Shown here: piece after piece, positions 35,749 through 47,990 of the stretch
How positions within the stretch are numbered: position 1 is the stretch's first letter
Layout: each line of letters opens with the position of its first letter
Assembly (NCBI GenBank): GCA_029255685.2
Contig: CM055315.2
Coordinates: 27,161,501-27,225,500, forward strand
Direction of reading: 5' to 3'
DNA: 64,000 nt
Origin: Silene conica
Taxonomy: Eukaryota > Streptophyta > Magnoliopsida > Caryophyllales > Caryophyllaceae
Made by a program: the position numbers and the translations under genes
The notes under the pieces: generated by a model
What the model saw: only the letters and a program-made list of their open reading frames with translations
What the model was told of the DNA's origin: nothing
Databases searched by the model: none

Positions 35749-37621
35749 ATTACGGTTGTTGCATGCATGATCGGATTCATGGTTTTCGTGTTAATGAGAT
35801 TAACACATATAATTCGAAAATTTGTGTTTTATTATGATAAATCACGAAATAATTTTGCATGTTAAAGTGTCTGATCCTAAAATGGTTTTAGGTCATAAAA
35901 ATAATTTGATGGATATTTATTGTTCATTTTATATTTATTTGTATATTTTTGAAGTTTAAATCGGTTTTAAACATCAATTAATGGGAAAAATAGTTAAAAT
36001 TGGTTTCTGGCCGCGATTGTTTGATATGTTCTCACATGCATATTTTATATGTTATATAAAACTTTTCGTAACAAAATAAGTTATTATGCATGGATTATGA
36101 ATTTTATGAGATAAAATGTCATAATTTGAGTTAAAATGGGTAAATAAGGTTATATTTGGAATTTGAACTTGAAAATTTTATGAGATGTCACATGCAATAT
36201 GTACAGTACCTACAAAAACGTTCAGATTTAAAGGACTACTTTTGCATGATTAATGATTTTTAGAGTAAAAATCATATTAATAGTGACTATATTCGACTTT
36301 AATAGTTAGAATTAGAATTTTGCAATAAAATTTTTACACAATGTCACATGAAATATTTACAGAATGTATGTAAATTTTGAGAATTTATTATCTTGTGATG
36401 CATGATTTATGATTTTAATGGTTAAAATCGACTAAATAGTGACTAATTGTGTTAAAAATAGTTAATCTTAAAATCATGGCATAAACTTTTACCCATAGAT
36501 GTCTTATATGATAGGTACATCAGATCCAAAATTTGGATGTCAAAAAGTTTTTGGTTTTATGATTATTAATTTTTATGAGATAATTGTTAATAATGATTTT
36601 GGAGCCATAAAATTAAAAATTCGTGTTTGGCCTGGATTTTTTGATATTTTCCAAATTCTTTAAAGTATTATAGGATAACTAAAAATTTATTATAATTTTA
36701 TTGCAAGTTTTTATGATGAAATTGGTTTTTTGGACATAAAAACATGTATTTTTCCGATTTATTTGAAATAAAATAATTATTTTGCATGAGGCCACTTATA
36801 AGGTTCTGGAATTTTAGAAATTACCAGAATATTCAAAAAATTTAATTTTTGAATTTTCGAATTTTTATTGACTCGTTTGGCCATTTTCCTTTATTTTTCC
36901 GTAAATACGAATAATTTATGAACAATAAAGCAAAAATCAGGTTGAATCATGATCAAAATTAGTGAGGACTAAATTTTGATGCCTAAAGTGTGTTAGGATG
37001 CCTAAAGTGTGTTAGGATGATTAACTTGGACATAAATGAGATTTATGTAATTTTTGGTGATTTTAAACGTTAAAATCACGCATATCCGTAAAACTGTAAA
37101 TAAATATGCGATATTTGCTCAAGTAAGACGATTTGGCATTAAAAATTGGCATGTGCATATATATATTTTTATATAGCATTTTATTTAATATGAATTTCAT
37201 ATTTGGATTGTTTTATATAATTTGGAATTATGTAATTTTCCTTAGTAGGCCTTAGTTTTTAATCAATATTACCCGTAATGAAAGGGAATATTGATTCAGT
37301 TGTAATTTTTGTGATCTCGTATCACCGGTTTGTAATTTAGTATATTTAAATTTAAGTTTTACAATAGAATAGTTTTATTATTTTATTGTAATTCCGGAGA
37401 TTTCAAAAGACGGTGCCATTCGGAAAGGAGTTCCGACAAGACGGTGTTTTCTTGGAAGACGTGCTTTTGAAGTTCAAGGGACCAAGGAGTTCGTTTCCGA
37501 ATATGTAATAGTTAATAAGGTTTTCTATTATTAGGAAGTCCATACTAGGATTTTATTGCTTTATTGCTTTAATTTTGCTTTATTTATATATTTGCATGCA
37601 TAACAAAATCGCCATAACATG
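35749..37621 (+). other. Copia untranslated leader, no gag found
   Basis: About 1.87 kb of AT-rich sequence follows the primer-binding site with no significant open frame. It contains a short tandem 'gcctaaagtgtgttaggatg' pair near 36.98-37.02 kb. Either this family has a long leader and the Athila insertion at 37622 separates it from gag, or the element is a non-coding derivative. Confidence 0.5.
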
Positions 37622-38031
37622 TGATGCGTGCAATTTATATATAATTTTTCCTTTCTCGCGACACGCATTTTCATGTGTTATTACGACTTTTCTGCTGCTA
37701 TTCCCTCCAAATTCTCGCTACTGGTGAGTTGTGTGGCCTTTTGCAGGTTCTACGGATTTTTAGCACAATTGGACATGTTATTCTATGTCAATCGACACAT
37801 TCAATTATGTCAATCGAGAGTGAAGGTTATATGCCGATCGTCAAGCAGCCATCATCACAGGAAGCCATTGCTTTGAAGTTTTAGTGTGGTGTCGATCGAC
37901 ACAAGTTCATGTCGATCGACATGTGAAGGCTATGTCGATCGTCGGAAAGCTATCGTCACAGAAAGACAAGATTTGGAGAAATTGGTGCTGTGTCGATCGT
38001 CACTGATTTATGTGTCGATCGACGGTTCATT

Positions 38032-38480
38032 CACTACAAAACAATGCGCTCTTTGCGACGGAATTGCCCGTCGCAAAAAGGGTGAAATCCGTCGCAAATG
38101 ATGTTTTTGCGACGGACTGCATCTGGCCCATATTTTTGTCGCAAAAAGTTCTTTTGCGACGGATTTTTCCGTCGCAACACTTTTGCGACGGATTGACCTT
38201 ATTTTGCGACGGACTGACCTTGACCAGAAGTCAAAGTCAGTCCAGATTTGCGACGGAATTTCCGTCGCAAATAGTCCCTTTTGCGACGGATTTTCCGTCG
38301 CAAATCTGGACTGACCTTGACTTTTGGTCACAGTCAGTCCAGATTTGCGACGGAAAATCCGTCGCAAAAGGGACTATTTGCGACGGAAATTCCGTCGCAA
38401 ATCTGGACTGCCTTTGACTTCTAGTCAAGGTTTGCGACGGAATTCCGTCGCAAATTAAGACATTTCCGTCGCAAATTCCT
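38032..38480. repeat. CACTA left subterminal repeat array
   Basis: Roughly nineteen TTTGCGACGG/CCGTCGCAAA words lie between 38055 and 38475, often as head-to-head pairs. Within this, 38230-38321 and 38331-38418 are near-perfect inverse copies (~90-bp arms, 9-bp loop). In En/Spm the subterminal repeats are binding sites for the second transposon protein (TNPA). The same role is inferred here. Confidence 0.85.
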
Positions 38481-38722
38481 GTATGATTTTCGTGTTTCAG
38501 CCTTTTTTCCAGCTCCCCATTTCCATTGAAATGATTCATTTTTTCCCTTTTGCATGATCTGTAAACCTGCAATTTCAGAAAAACAACCCAACAACAAAAA
38601 ACTTGTCGGAGACAAGGTTTTTAAAACGTCTTTTCATAACTAAAATGAAGGTTGTACAAATGATCATCCAACTAAAAACTAAACATAATCCGCGGTACAT
38701 CAACTAAACAACCTAATAAAAC

Positions 38723-40335
38723 CTATCTAACGGTCGTGTCGGTGGGCTGTGGGGTGGCGAAATGAGTGGCCGCCCTAGCATTGTCGCCGCCATCATCGTC
38801 GAAGTCGCGTCTCGGCTGAGAAAAGCCTCCCGGGTTGCAGCTCTGAGTAGTGAACTCCGCCCCCTGTTGACTTAAGTATTCTTCAATTGCCTTCAGCCTT
38901 TCGGATGTCTCGAGATCGCGTTCTCTTAGCTGAGCATTCTCTCGAAGAACTCTGCCGACGATACCTGCAATGAATAGTCAAACATGATATTATATTCATT
39001 TAATAAACGGTTAAATAATCGGTTAGTCTTAATTTTTAATAAACTATAAAATACAAACCTGGGGTGTATGATGATTGGGTCCCAGCACTTGAGTGACGAC
39101 GACGCTCGTAAATGACTGGGGCTGCATTTCCCATACCGAGTATCAACCCTTTCTTGTTGAAACCGCCATGTTCTTCGAAGTAGATCTCGTTGTCGTCGAT
39201 ATCTTGCTTCGGGATCCCTTCACTTATCATTTTCGACTTTCTTGAAAAAACTTTTTCCTACAAAACAAAAATAAAATGTGATTAGTATACGTTAATTAAT
39301 TAGTAAACCAAATTACTAAAATATAAAGAAAAGTTTCTGTTCACTTACAAAGAGTGCTTTGGGTTTCGTTGATAGCCAACCCTTCTTGGCATGCTTTTTT
39401 GTCTTCTCCAGCAACTTCAAGGCGGATGGTACATCCCTCCCATCTTCTCCAGCCTGCAATTTAAATCCAACGGCACTTGTTAAAAAAAACATTCAAGATT
39501 GTCAAAGGGTGAAAATTATTCAAGACAAGAAAAAGTGAATTAAAAACTAAGAAATTACCATTTCATCCATCATCTGTAGGGTGTTTTTACGACCCATAAT
39601 GTGAGTACCTAAGGCCTTGCCTTTTTCGGTACTTCCCGACATCCGATTGGTCTTGTTTTTGTCGGATTTCTCTTGGAATTTTGGATCGTCCTTTCTTCCC
39701 TTTAGTTGTTCGAAAATATCGGCCGGTATCCACTGCGGCCTTTGCTCCGTTGTTTTCCTCATAGCGTAGTGGATTCTTTTGCGAAGGCGGTCTTTTATCA
39801 TGTCTTCCCACGCCGACCTAACCGCTGCTCTATCACGAGGGTGAAAGGTAACTTTTTTCTGTTTAAAAAAAAAATAGTTAAATAAATATGAAACAATAAA
39901 TAGGTAATAAATAATAAAACGGAAATAGGTAGTAAACAGTTAATAAATACCTCAAACCAATTCCACCACTCTTCCTTAATGGCATCCGGCGCTTCTGACC
40001 AGTTGGGCGCATACTCCTTGTAGTTGCAAATAATGGTCTGTGTTATAAGATTAGAAACGTCTTTGTGACTGAACCTGAAAAAGAGTTAAATGTGAAAATA
40101 AAATAGTCAACAAGTAATCATATTATAATCAATATATACATATATATAATCAATTATCCGTAAACAAATAAGATACTTACCACTTGGCGCCTTCGTAATC
40201 AGTCGGATCGAGGTGTATTCGATGTGTAGGCGGTTGAGGCTCAGGTGGAACAATCTCGTCCTCATCATCATTAGCTCCCGATCGTCCTCCCTCAGGCTGA
40301 CGACTACCACCACCTCGTCGTCTTCCGCCCGACAT
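38723..40335 (-). CDS. CACTA second protein (plant transposase Ptta/En/Spm family), six exons
   Basis: Exons inferred from GT/AG sites and frame: 40335-40181, 40074-39951, 39858-39559, 39453-39349, 39257-39059 and 38964-38723. They sum to 1125 nt, encoding 374 residues with no internal stop. The first exon is Gly/Arg-rich then acidic (MSGGRRRGGG…). Exons 2-4 contain the WWNWFE, KAWED-like and DIFEQLKGRKDD region typical of the Ptta/En/Spm transposase domain. The last exon encodes a predicted coiled coil (RVLRENAQLRERDLETSERL). Proteins of this class bind subterminal repeats and assist the TNPD transposase. It lies downstream of the transposase gene on the same strand, about 160 bp away. Confidence 0.75.
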
Positions 40336-40496
40336 ATAATTATCAAACTAATATAGCAAAAATTAGAAAGAAATGCTTTACGTAATTAAAAACTTGAATA
40401 ATAAGATTAATAAGATAATTTCATTGACATTAAGCCATACGACATCTACAATAATTTCAACAAATACAAGATTATCGAATCTAATAGATAGTAGTC

Positions 40497-43400
40497 CTAA
40501 TCATCATCATCATCACTTGAACAATTTATTCCTACATCCTTACAAAGAGAATCTATAATATCTTCATCTTCATCCTCATCCTCATACTCATCCTCATCCT
40601 CATCCTCATCCTCGTCCTCATCCTCATCCTCATCCTCATCCTCATCCTCATCCTCATGTTGCCCCACTGTCACAATTTGTATGTATTCTGGTTCCTCCAC
40701 AATTTCATCTTCATCTTCTTCTTCTACTTCAATTGGTGACAGTATTGTTTCACCATTAGTAACATTTTCTTGAAAGAAAGATTCATCAACGGGGGCATCG
40801 ACATGTGATCTAGCCTTGGTTTTGACTACCGCTGACCATTGACTTTGATCCTTTTTTATACCTGGATAAGGACTATAGTAAACTTGTTCCACTTGATATG
40901 CCAACACAAATGGGTCGTACTTTGCAAATTTTCTACTCCGGTTAACATCCACAAGCTTATATTCCTTATGCACTTGCATGCCTCTTTCGGAGTTATCTAG
41001 CCAACTACATTTGAACAAAATGACTTTGTAAGTGCTTTGTGGGCCTGTATAAGTCATTTCAACAATTTTCTCAAGGGTCCCATAGTAGTCAGCTCCTTCA
41101 GTGGAACTCACACAAACTCCATTGTTAATTGTGCACTTTTCCAAATCTTTTCCTTGAATGAAAGCTCGAAATTTGTAGCCATTGATGGAATAGCGTTTCC
41201 ATGTTCTGACTCTTCTTGAGGGACCATTTGCTAAGGCAATTAGAACTGGATCTTCTATATTATTAACCTGAGATCTAAACCATCTGGGAAATCTTGTTTC
41301 ATATTTTTCCCAAACATCATTGCCTACGACACATTCAGGATGTTCTCTCATGATAAAATTTTCAAACAACCTATATTCAAATTAGGGGAATTATTAATTT
41401 TTGAACAACTAATAAAGTACGTTTCAAATATAAGAATTTAGATTCACCACTTACACTTCGTTTCGTTTCAATTCATCAGAATCGCAGTTAGATAAAACGT
41501 AGAGGTGTGCACGCTCATATTCGTTATCCTCCAAAAACCTTTCACGACACTTTCCAGAAGTAGTGCCATCATGATCTTGAAATATCTCAGGCAAGTTAGA
41601 TTGTGTCGGCTTTTTTGAACCAACGTCAAGGTCCTTTGCCTTGGTGTCTATGTGTTCTTCAAAGTATAGGGAACAGAAATTTGCTATTTCCTCAATTAAA
41701 TATGCATTACATATAGACCCTTCAACATGAGCTTTATTTTTGATTTTCTTTTTCAAATGATTCAAAAACCTACAAACAAATTCATTTAGAATGAAAAATA
41801 TGATGAAAAATATGTATTATGTAATATAAAGAATTGAATAAGGATGATGACATTACCTCTCGAAAGGATACATCCACCTATATTGCACATGACCACCCAC
41901 TTTTACTTCATATGGCAAATGAATAGGTAGGTGTTCCATTGAGTTGAAAAAAGAAGGTGGAAGGATTTTCTCTAATTTGCAGATAATCTCCGCAATGTTA
42001 TTTTCAAGACTTGTAATTTTTTCAATTTGTACTGATGAAGTACACAAATCTCTGAAAAACTGACTAATTTCAGTTATGGCATTCCACTCATTTTTTGGAA
42101 GAAGATGTCTCAAAGCAACTGGGAGTAATCGCTCCATGAAGACGTGACAATCATGACTTTTCAAACCGTGTATCTTCAATTCTTTCATATCGACACACCT
42201 TCTCAAATCTGAAGCATAACCGTCGGGAAACTTCAGTTTGTATACCCATTCACATAGGACCTTCTTTTGTTCCTTTTTCAAAACGACCGAATCCCCTTTT
42301 CTTCTACTTGAACAAAGAAGTAACATGTCCTTCTCTGCATTTGAGTTTAATTTTGTTTTTCCTTTCACGTCCATGACAGTGTTAATTATTTGCTCGAAGA
42401 AATTTTTCTCAATATGCATGACATCAAGGTTATGTCGAATTAGTAGCGTGCTCCAATAGGGAAGCTCCCAAAAGATGCTTTGTTTCCACCACCCAATCCG
42501 TTTCACTTTAAGCAAATTCAGTTCACGTTCAGATCCATCCACAATTTTCGGTAGATGTTTGACACAATCCCAGACTTCATTGCCTGTTAACCTCTTCGCA
42601 GCTACATCGTGCTCAACTTTCCCTTTTCTAAAATGCACCTTATCCTTACGAAAAACATGATTACTGTCTAAAAAATGTCGATGACAATCAAACCAACTCC
42701 ATTTTTTGCCATGTTGTAGCCAAACTGACTTAGTCTCATTTTTCATACAATATGGACATGCATGCTCACCTTGAGTTGTCCAACCAGATAACATGCCATA
42801 TGCAGGAAAGTCGTTGATCGTCCATAGGAGTGCGGCTCTAAGATCAAAGTTTTGCTTCAAGGAGACGTCATAGGTTAAGATCCCCGTCTCCCATAATTGC
42901 TTCAACTCGTGAATAAGAGGCTGCAAATAGACGTCAAGGTTTTTCTTTGGATTGTGGGGACCGGGAATAAGTAATGTTAAGAGCATAAACTGTCTTTTCA
43001 TACAGAGCCAGGGTGGTAAATTGTATGGAGTAAGTATCACCGGCCAACATGAATATTGCTTCCCGAATTGACTAAACGGTGCGAAACCATCAGTGCAAAG
43101 TCCAAGACGGACATTCCTAGGCTCAGATGCAAAATCAGGATGTAGCCGGTCAAACTGTTTCCAAGCCTCCCCGTCACTTGGATGAGACATTGTTCCACTA
43201 ACACGAGGGTTTTCATAATGCCAACGCATTTCGCCCGCGATGTGCTTTGTGGCATAAAAGCGTTGCAACCGTGGTCCTAATGGAAAATAAGTTAAGAACT
43301 TTTCGGGAACTCTTTTGCCATTTGCATTTTTCTCTAATTTGTACCTATTCGTACCACATTTTCTGCACTTATCAAGGTGAGCGTCGTCCATCCAGAAAAG

Positions 43401-44075
43401 CATACATCCTACCGAGCAGGCATCTATCTTCTGATGGGGAAGTTGAAGAGCTTTAAGAACTTTTTTGGTTTCGTAGTAGTTACGCGTCATAAGATTATTT
43501 TCAGGAATCATATCTCCGATATATGACGCAAAACCATCTACACATTTTTCAGCTAAGTTGAATTCACATTTTAAAGTGATCAACCTTGAAGCCGACTGTA
43601 GCAATGTCATACGACTTCCTACATAAAGAGGTTGTTCGGCATGTTTTAGCATTTGGAAAAAAGCTAATACATTAGGATTTGGAGATTCATCGACCACCTC
43701 GGCGTTTAGAGCATCTTCCCTAATTTGATCAATGCTATCGCGTAACGCATCTTCTACCATATCTCTATAAGGATTGTCGGAGTGCATTGATGAGCTTCCC
43801 TCTTCCTCAACGGAGAATTTCTCTCCGTGACACACCCAATCGTAGTAATTATCACAAAACCCTCTCAAACCAAGGTGTTTCCGTACTTCTTGCTCAACTA
43901 AATACTTTGTATTCTTACACTTAGAACATGGACACCTAATTTCTCTATTCCTAACGTATTCGTCTTGTTGCTTAACATAGTTAATGAATTCATTAACACC
44001 AATTACGAAATCCTGCCTTATTTTTTTCCTAGAATCCAACCTTTCATACATCCATTTTCTTTCTAATCTCTTCAT
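40497..44075 (-). CDS. CACTA transposase (TNPD/TNP2-like), three exons
   Basis: Exons: 44075-41857, 41769-41455 and 41370-40497. GT donors (GTAATG, GTAAGT) and TAG acceptors join in frame to 1135 residues. Residues about 1-75 form the transposase-associated domain with CPCSKCKN. The Transposase_21 (TNP2) domain follows, with LCTDGFAPF near residue 325 and LDVMHIEKNFFEQ near 560. A DUF4218 region spans the first junction (about 660-790), and a DUF4216 region lies near residue 963 (VILFKCSWLDN). The C-terminus is a long Asp/Glu repeat. The start at 44075 (MKRLERKWMYE) fits the family start. No stop or frameshift was found. It should cut at the CACTA ends. Confidence 0.85.
40560..40665 (-). repeat. 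GAGGAT hexanucleotide microsatellite encoding an acidic tail
   Basis: A run of ATCCTC/CTCATC repeats (plus strand) within exon 3 of the transposase encodes about 35 alternating Asp/Glu residues. The repeat length is a multiple of three, so expansion or loss would not break the frame. Confidence 0.8.
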
Positions 44076-44143
44076 AGTAAATCTACATATTTTAACAAAC
44101 AATAACAACAACTAATTAACAACAACAATTAAATAACAACAAC

Positions 44144-44211
<68 letters not shown>

Positions 44212-44400
44212 CAACAACTAACAACAAAAACTAGTTAACAACTTATTAACAACAACAACAACAATTAATTAACAACAACAATTAAATAACAACTACATAT
44301 ATATAACAACAACTAACAACAACAACAACAACAACAACAACTACAACTACAACTACAACTACAACTACCAACACCAACACCAACACCAACACCAACACCA
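44144..44400. repeat. Simple-repeat cluster upstream of the CACTA transposase
   Basis: A TA dinucleotide run (about 44144-44208) is followed by AAC triplets, then ACTACA hexamers (about 44338-44366) and CAACAC hexamers (about 44367-44400). All lie in the transposase 5' region. Confidence 0.85.
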
Positions 44401-44463
44401 ACCTGCAAAAAAAAACAATTTACATATATTGGTCTGGGGTCCTTATCTCTCCAGCCTAAACCC

Positions 44464-44675
44464 ATCTTTGAATCTTTCATACCATTAGTAAACACTCTTA
44501 TATTTTCTTGATTGTAATGAGACAAAAATTGGGCAGCACTTCCCTATTGTTCTCCAAATACATTATATAGAATGTATTTGGAGAACAATAAGGAAGTGTT
44601 GCCCAATTTTTGTTTCATTACAATCAAGAAAATATAAGAGTGTTTACTACCTAAATGGCATGAAAGATTCAAAGA
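44464..44675. repeat. Long foldback (~100-bp arms, ~6-bp loop) upstream of the transposase
   Basis: 44464-44564 and 44571-44675 are inverse copies with a few mismatches and one small insertion. The centre is CCAAATACATT / AATGTATTTGG. If transcribed from the right it would form a long, nearly perfect RNA hairpin. It is not part of the TTTGCGACGG arrays. Confidence 0.85.
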
Positions 44676-44829
44676 CAGTCCCAAACCGGGGACTATTCAA
44701 CAATTACACCTAATGTGTAATTATTGAACGGGTACTATTCAAGAATATTCTAAACAAATCAACAACACTAACAATCAACAACAATGCAAATTTTATATCA
44801 AAAATCAATCGTCCTAAACATCTTAACAA

Positions 44830-45741
44830 CAATATGCGACGGATTTGGGACGGAATTAGCTACTAACCTAATATCACTAACCACCTAACAATACTAACTA
44901 AACTAATCAAATAACAATTAAACTAAACTAACTATTCCTAATAACAATAAAAAACAATAATACGGAATTTGCGACGGATTAAACATAACTAATTAAGACG
45001 GTATATAAATAACGAAAGTTAGTATACATACATTAAGAGAAATGGAGAATGAAGAAGTAAGTGTCGGCGGCAAGGTGGCAGCGGTGTGGTGGTGGCGGCG
45101 GCGGTGAGGTGGAAGGGAGAAGGAGAAGGAGAAGGAGAGGAAGGAGGAAGGAAGGAAGGAGAAGGAGGGAGTGCTCCGGCGACGTGGCAGGGTGGCCGGC
45201 GGTGTCAGGGGTGGTGGGGTCGGGGGTGGTGGGTTGGGGTGGTTTGGGTGTTCGTCAAAATCGCACTTAGGGTTTTTAAGAGAAAAAATTGAAATCGATT
45301 TGGGGGAAAAAAGAAGACCCGCGGGGTCTGTATAAATTTTGTTTGCGACGGAAATTTGCGACGGAATTTCCGTCGCAAATCTGGTCAAGGTCAAACTTTG
45401 ACCAGATTTGCGACGGAAATTCCGTCGCAAATTTTGACTTCTGCGACGGAATTTCCGTCGCAAAGCTGGTCAAAGTTTGACCTTGACCAACTTTTGGTCA
45501 AGTCTGGTCAATGTGTTTGCGACGGAAATTCCGTCGCAAAAGTCAATATTTGCGACGGACTTTCCGTCGCAAACTTTCCCGCCATTTGACTTTCACTTCG
45601 CGGGTCTGGGAAATTTAGGTCCGTCGCAAATTCCGTCGCAAAATAAAAATCCGTCGCAAAATCCGTCCCAAACCCAAGTTTGCGACGGCTTTTCTGTCCG
45701 TCGCAAATTTTTCGTCGCAAAGGCAGCATTTTTTTGTAGTG
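44830..45741. repeat. CACTA right subterminal repeat array
   Basis: About sixteen TTTGCGACGG/CCGTCGCAAA words lie from 45340 to 45725, with two outliers near 44837 and 44968. Many form the composite palindrome TTTGCGACGGAAATTCCGTC followed by GCAAA. Spacers contain GGTCAAAGTTTGACC-type inverse words. Confidence 0.85.
44993..45300 (-). promoter_or_regulatory. Probable CACTA transposase promoter/leader region
   Basis: On the minus strand, an AAACCCTAAG telo-box-like word (near 45265) is followed by a GC-richer C/T tract (45240-45060) containing CTCCTTCTCC-type runs. Such pyrimidine patches are typical near plant transcription starts. It precedes the transposase ATG by about 1 kb. No clear TATA box was assigned. 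Confidence 0.35.
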
Positions 45742-45927
45742 ATTGAGTGTTTCGATCGATGCAATTCCATGTCGATCGACATACCTGTATGCGGGACAGA
45801 TTTCGTTCCTTAGTTTTTTTTAGTTTATTATGTTTAGTCTTTATTTCTTTTTGGGTCTTTAGTATAAAAGACTGTACTTTGTACTCATTAGGTCATTCTA
45901 TTTCTTCTATTCTCTTCTTTTACTTTT

Positions 45928-46442
45928 TTTTTTTTTTTTTGAAGTCCCACCCTCGGGTATTATATTGTATTCATAGAATCAACCATCGCAATATCCGCTA
46001 CATAAGGAGGTAACCGATCCGACCAAATGACCTTACCCATTCCTATGGATCCAAAATGGGCTAGTTCATGAGCTACCTTATTTGCTTTCCTATTAACATA
46101 AGACCAACCTACCGACTCAAAAGAGTTACATATCATGGCAATATCTTCAAGGACCGTATGAAAGTCGCTCCTCCCTTGCTGTGTACTTCTGATTGCATCG
46201 ATCAGCACCTTACAGTCACTTTCCACTATCAGATGTATATGGTGCCTTCGTCTCGCTTCCTTCAGACCCTCCACCACCGCCTCTGCTTCCGCTACCCTTG
46301 GTTCTCTGTTTTCACGCCTTCGGATTGCCAGCCCCCATACTGTGCTTCCATTCTCGTCTCTGCAAACCGCTCCTATCCCCGTCCCCCAGCCTTCCTTGCA
46401 CCCGGCATCAACATTCACCTTGAGAACTCGTTCAGGTGGTCT
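45928..46442 (-). mobile_element. 5'-truncated LINE insertion in the Athila 5' LTR
   Basis: A T tract (about 45928-45940) on the left is the poly(A) tail of a minus-strand insertion. The 15-bp duplication TCTTCTTTTACTTTT flanks it at 45913-45927 and 46443-46457. The uninterrupted site is present once in the 3' LTR (near 58390). Only the 3' end of the LINE (RNase H domain) is present. This is a different LINE lineage from the one at 29691, which shows no RNase H. Confidence 0.9.
45960..46418 (-). pseudogene. LINE ORF2 C-terminal RNase H domain fragment
   Basis: About 150 open codons resemble the plant LINE RNase H (RVT_3) domain. They contain NVDAG with the first catalytic Asp, AEAEAVVEGL with the Glu, ESDCKVLIDAI with the second Asp, and a late NRKANKVAHELA block. 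The frame is open from the truncation point to its stop at 45960. With no reverse transcriptase or start codon of its own, it is a non-functional remnant. Confidence 0.8.
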
Positions 46443-47852
46443 TCTTCTTTTACTTTTCTAGCCTATCATAAATTGTTGGTAGGTGTTTCCCTGAATTTTG
46501 GAGACCTAGCCTTTTTGGAATTTCTCTCTGCCATACTTTTGATATTTGGTAATTCATTTATCGCAGTTGTTTTTATTCTTATTTCTCTTTTCTCCTTCCT
46601 TCATCTTTACTGATGCTTGCATATTATATACACTTTGTAGAATCTTTTGGCACGCATCTCCATGCATTTGCATGCATTTTATGCGCTATTTTGCCCCTAT
46701 TTCGCTTCTTTGTGTATTTCTTGTTGTTTTGCAGGAAAGTATGTAAAAGTCGCGAAAACCATGCCTCTTTGTCGAAAGTAAGCTATGTTTAGAAGATGGA
46801 AGTTGGAACAGGCCTTACAAGCATTGGAAAGCGCCAATCGTCCAAGTGAAAAGATACTTGAGGTGCTGCGCACAATGGAGAAAGGAAGCTAAGCAAGAAA
46901 GGAAGAGCTTCAATGTGCTAGTACCTACTTTGGAGAGCCATATCTCAAGTTCTACATTAGATAATCAGTTGATTCCAATTGGAGATGAAAGCTTGTCCTC
47001 TTAGCTTTCCAACTCCACCAAAACCTCTTGATTTGGACGAGTAACGAAGAAATGGCAGCCGTTTGTAGTTCAGTGCGCAGTGCATGAGTTACTCGCTGAG
47101 AAGTACTCGATCGAGGAGTTCTCAGAAGAAAAATGCACGATCGAGGGCTTCTTTTGTAACAACCCGGATTATAAAATAAAGGAAAAACATAATATAAATG
47201 AATATCAGAGTGTAACTCAATGATAACTGGGTTAAGGTGGCGGAAACACCTTACCCAAATCCGGATCGATACTCAAATCGAAAACCAAGCTAATACATTA
47301 TTCAAGAGTTCTTAAAAACTTAAAGCAAAAGTCCTAAACAATTTATTTAGCTCGCTTCACAAATTCCCCAAGCAAGCATCAACCAAACAGCGACCACCTG
47401 AACAACCTGAGAAGGGGGTCGACAATCAGTCGGGAGTAACTAGATGCTCTCCCAGTCATGTTTACAACAAATGAATGTAACCAACAATCATTAACAAATG
47501 AAATGTAAAATCAGTAAACATGCGAGATCATCTATACTCATGAAAGTCCAATCAAACTTACCATCATTTGAAGACATAATACGACAATCATGTGAGGATA
47601 TAAACATGACATGACATGAAAGCAAACTTACCATACCATGATATTCTCAGCACCAGACGAATGAAACCAACGAACTTAGACCATATGCGACCACTAGACC
47701 ATGAACACTTACAACTCAAGTAACTCACGACTCATAGTAACGTAAGGCACAATGCTAGCATAAAGCATAGCGGATTTGGTGACACGCAATCCATTGCAAC
47801 AGAAGGCACAAAGCTATCATCAAAGCATAGCGAATAGAGCGAACGCCTGTTA

Positions 47853-47990
47853 GAGCGTATCACCACTGCCTCTAACTTGTCAGAGCGTATCACCACTGCC
47901 TCTGACTGACGGAGCGTATCACCACTGCCTCCATCGGTGTGGAGCGTATCACCACTGCCTCCACGGTACTATGTATAGCGTATCACCACT
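47853..47990. repeat. Minisatellite with core GCGTATCACCACTGCCT
   Basis: Five units of about 27-33 bp each contain the core GCGTATCACCACTGCCT. They lie inside the nested solo LTR. Confidence 0.85.

Larger units (their letters stand above)
38032..45741 (-). mobile_element. CACTA (En/Spm) DNA transposon, complete and apparently coding-intact
   Basis: The left end CACTACAAAACAATGC and right end (inverse) CACTACAAAAAAATGC form the terminal inverted repeats. The 3-bp duplication ATT lies at 38029-38031 and 45742-45744. The Athila 3' LTR at 58217 shows the empty site. Subterminal regions are packed with TTTGCGACGG and its inverse. Two genes are transcribed leftward: a TNPD/TNP2-like transposase (40497-44075) and a second protein of the plant Ptta/En/Spm class (38723-40335). 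Length is 7710 bp. This is the structure of an autonomous CACTA element. Confidence 0.92.

Noticed and set aside
37890..38020. Regularly recurring TGTCGATCGACA units looked like a repeat-spacer array.
   Set aside because: Spacing is irregular, units are short palindromes inside an LTR and the genome is plant nuclear DNA. Not CRISPR.
38008..38615. Several overlapping Arg/Ser-rich and Ala/Thr-rich frames on both strands.
   Set aside because: They are read-outs of the palindromic TTTGCGACGG arrays at the CACTA end.
44993..45463. Pro/Ser/His-rich 156-codon frame upstream of the CACTA transposase.
   Set aside because: It starts within the subterminal repeat array and crosses a C/T-rich leader. 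No family resemblance, so more likely a 5' untranslated region.
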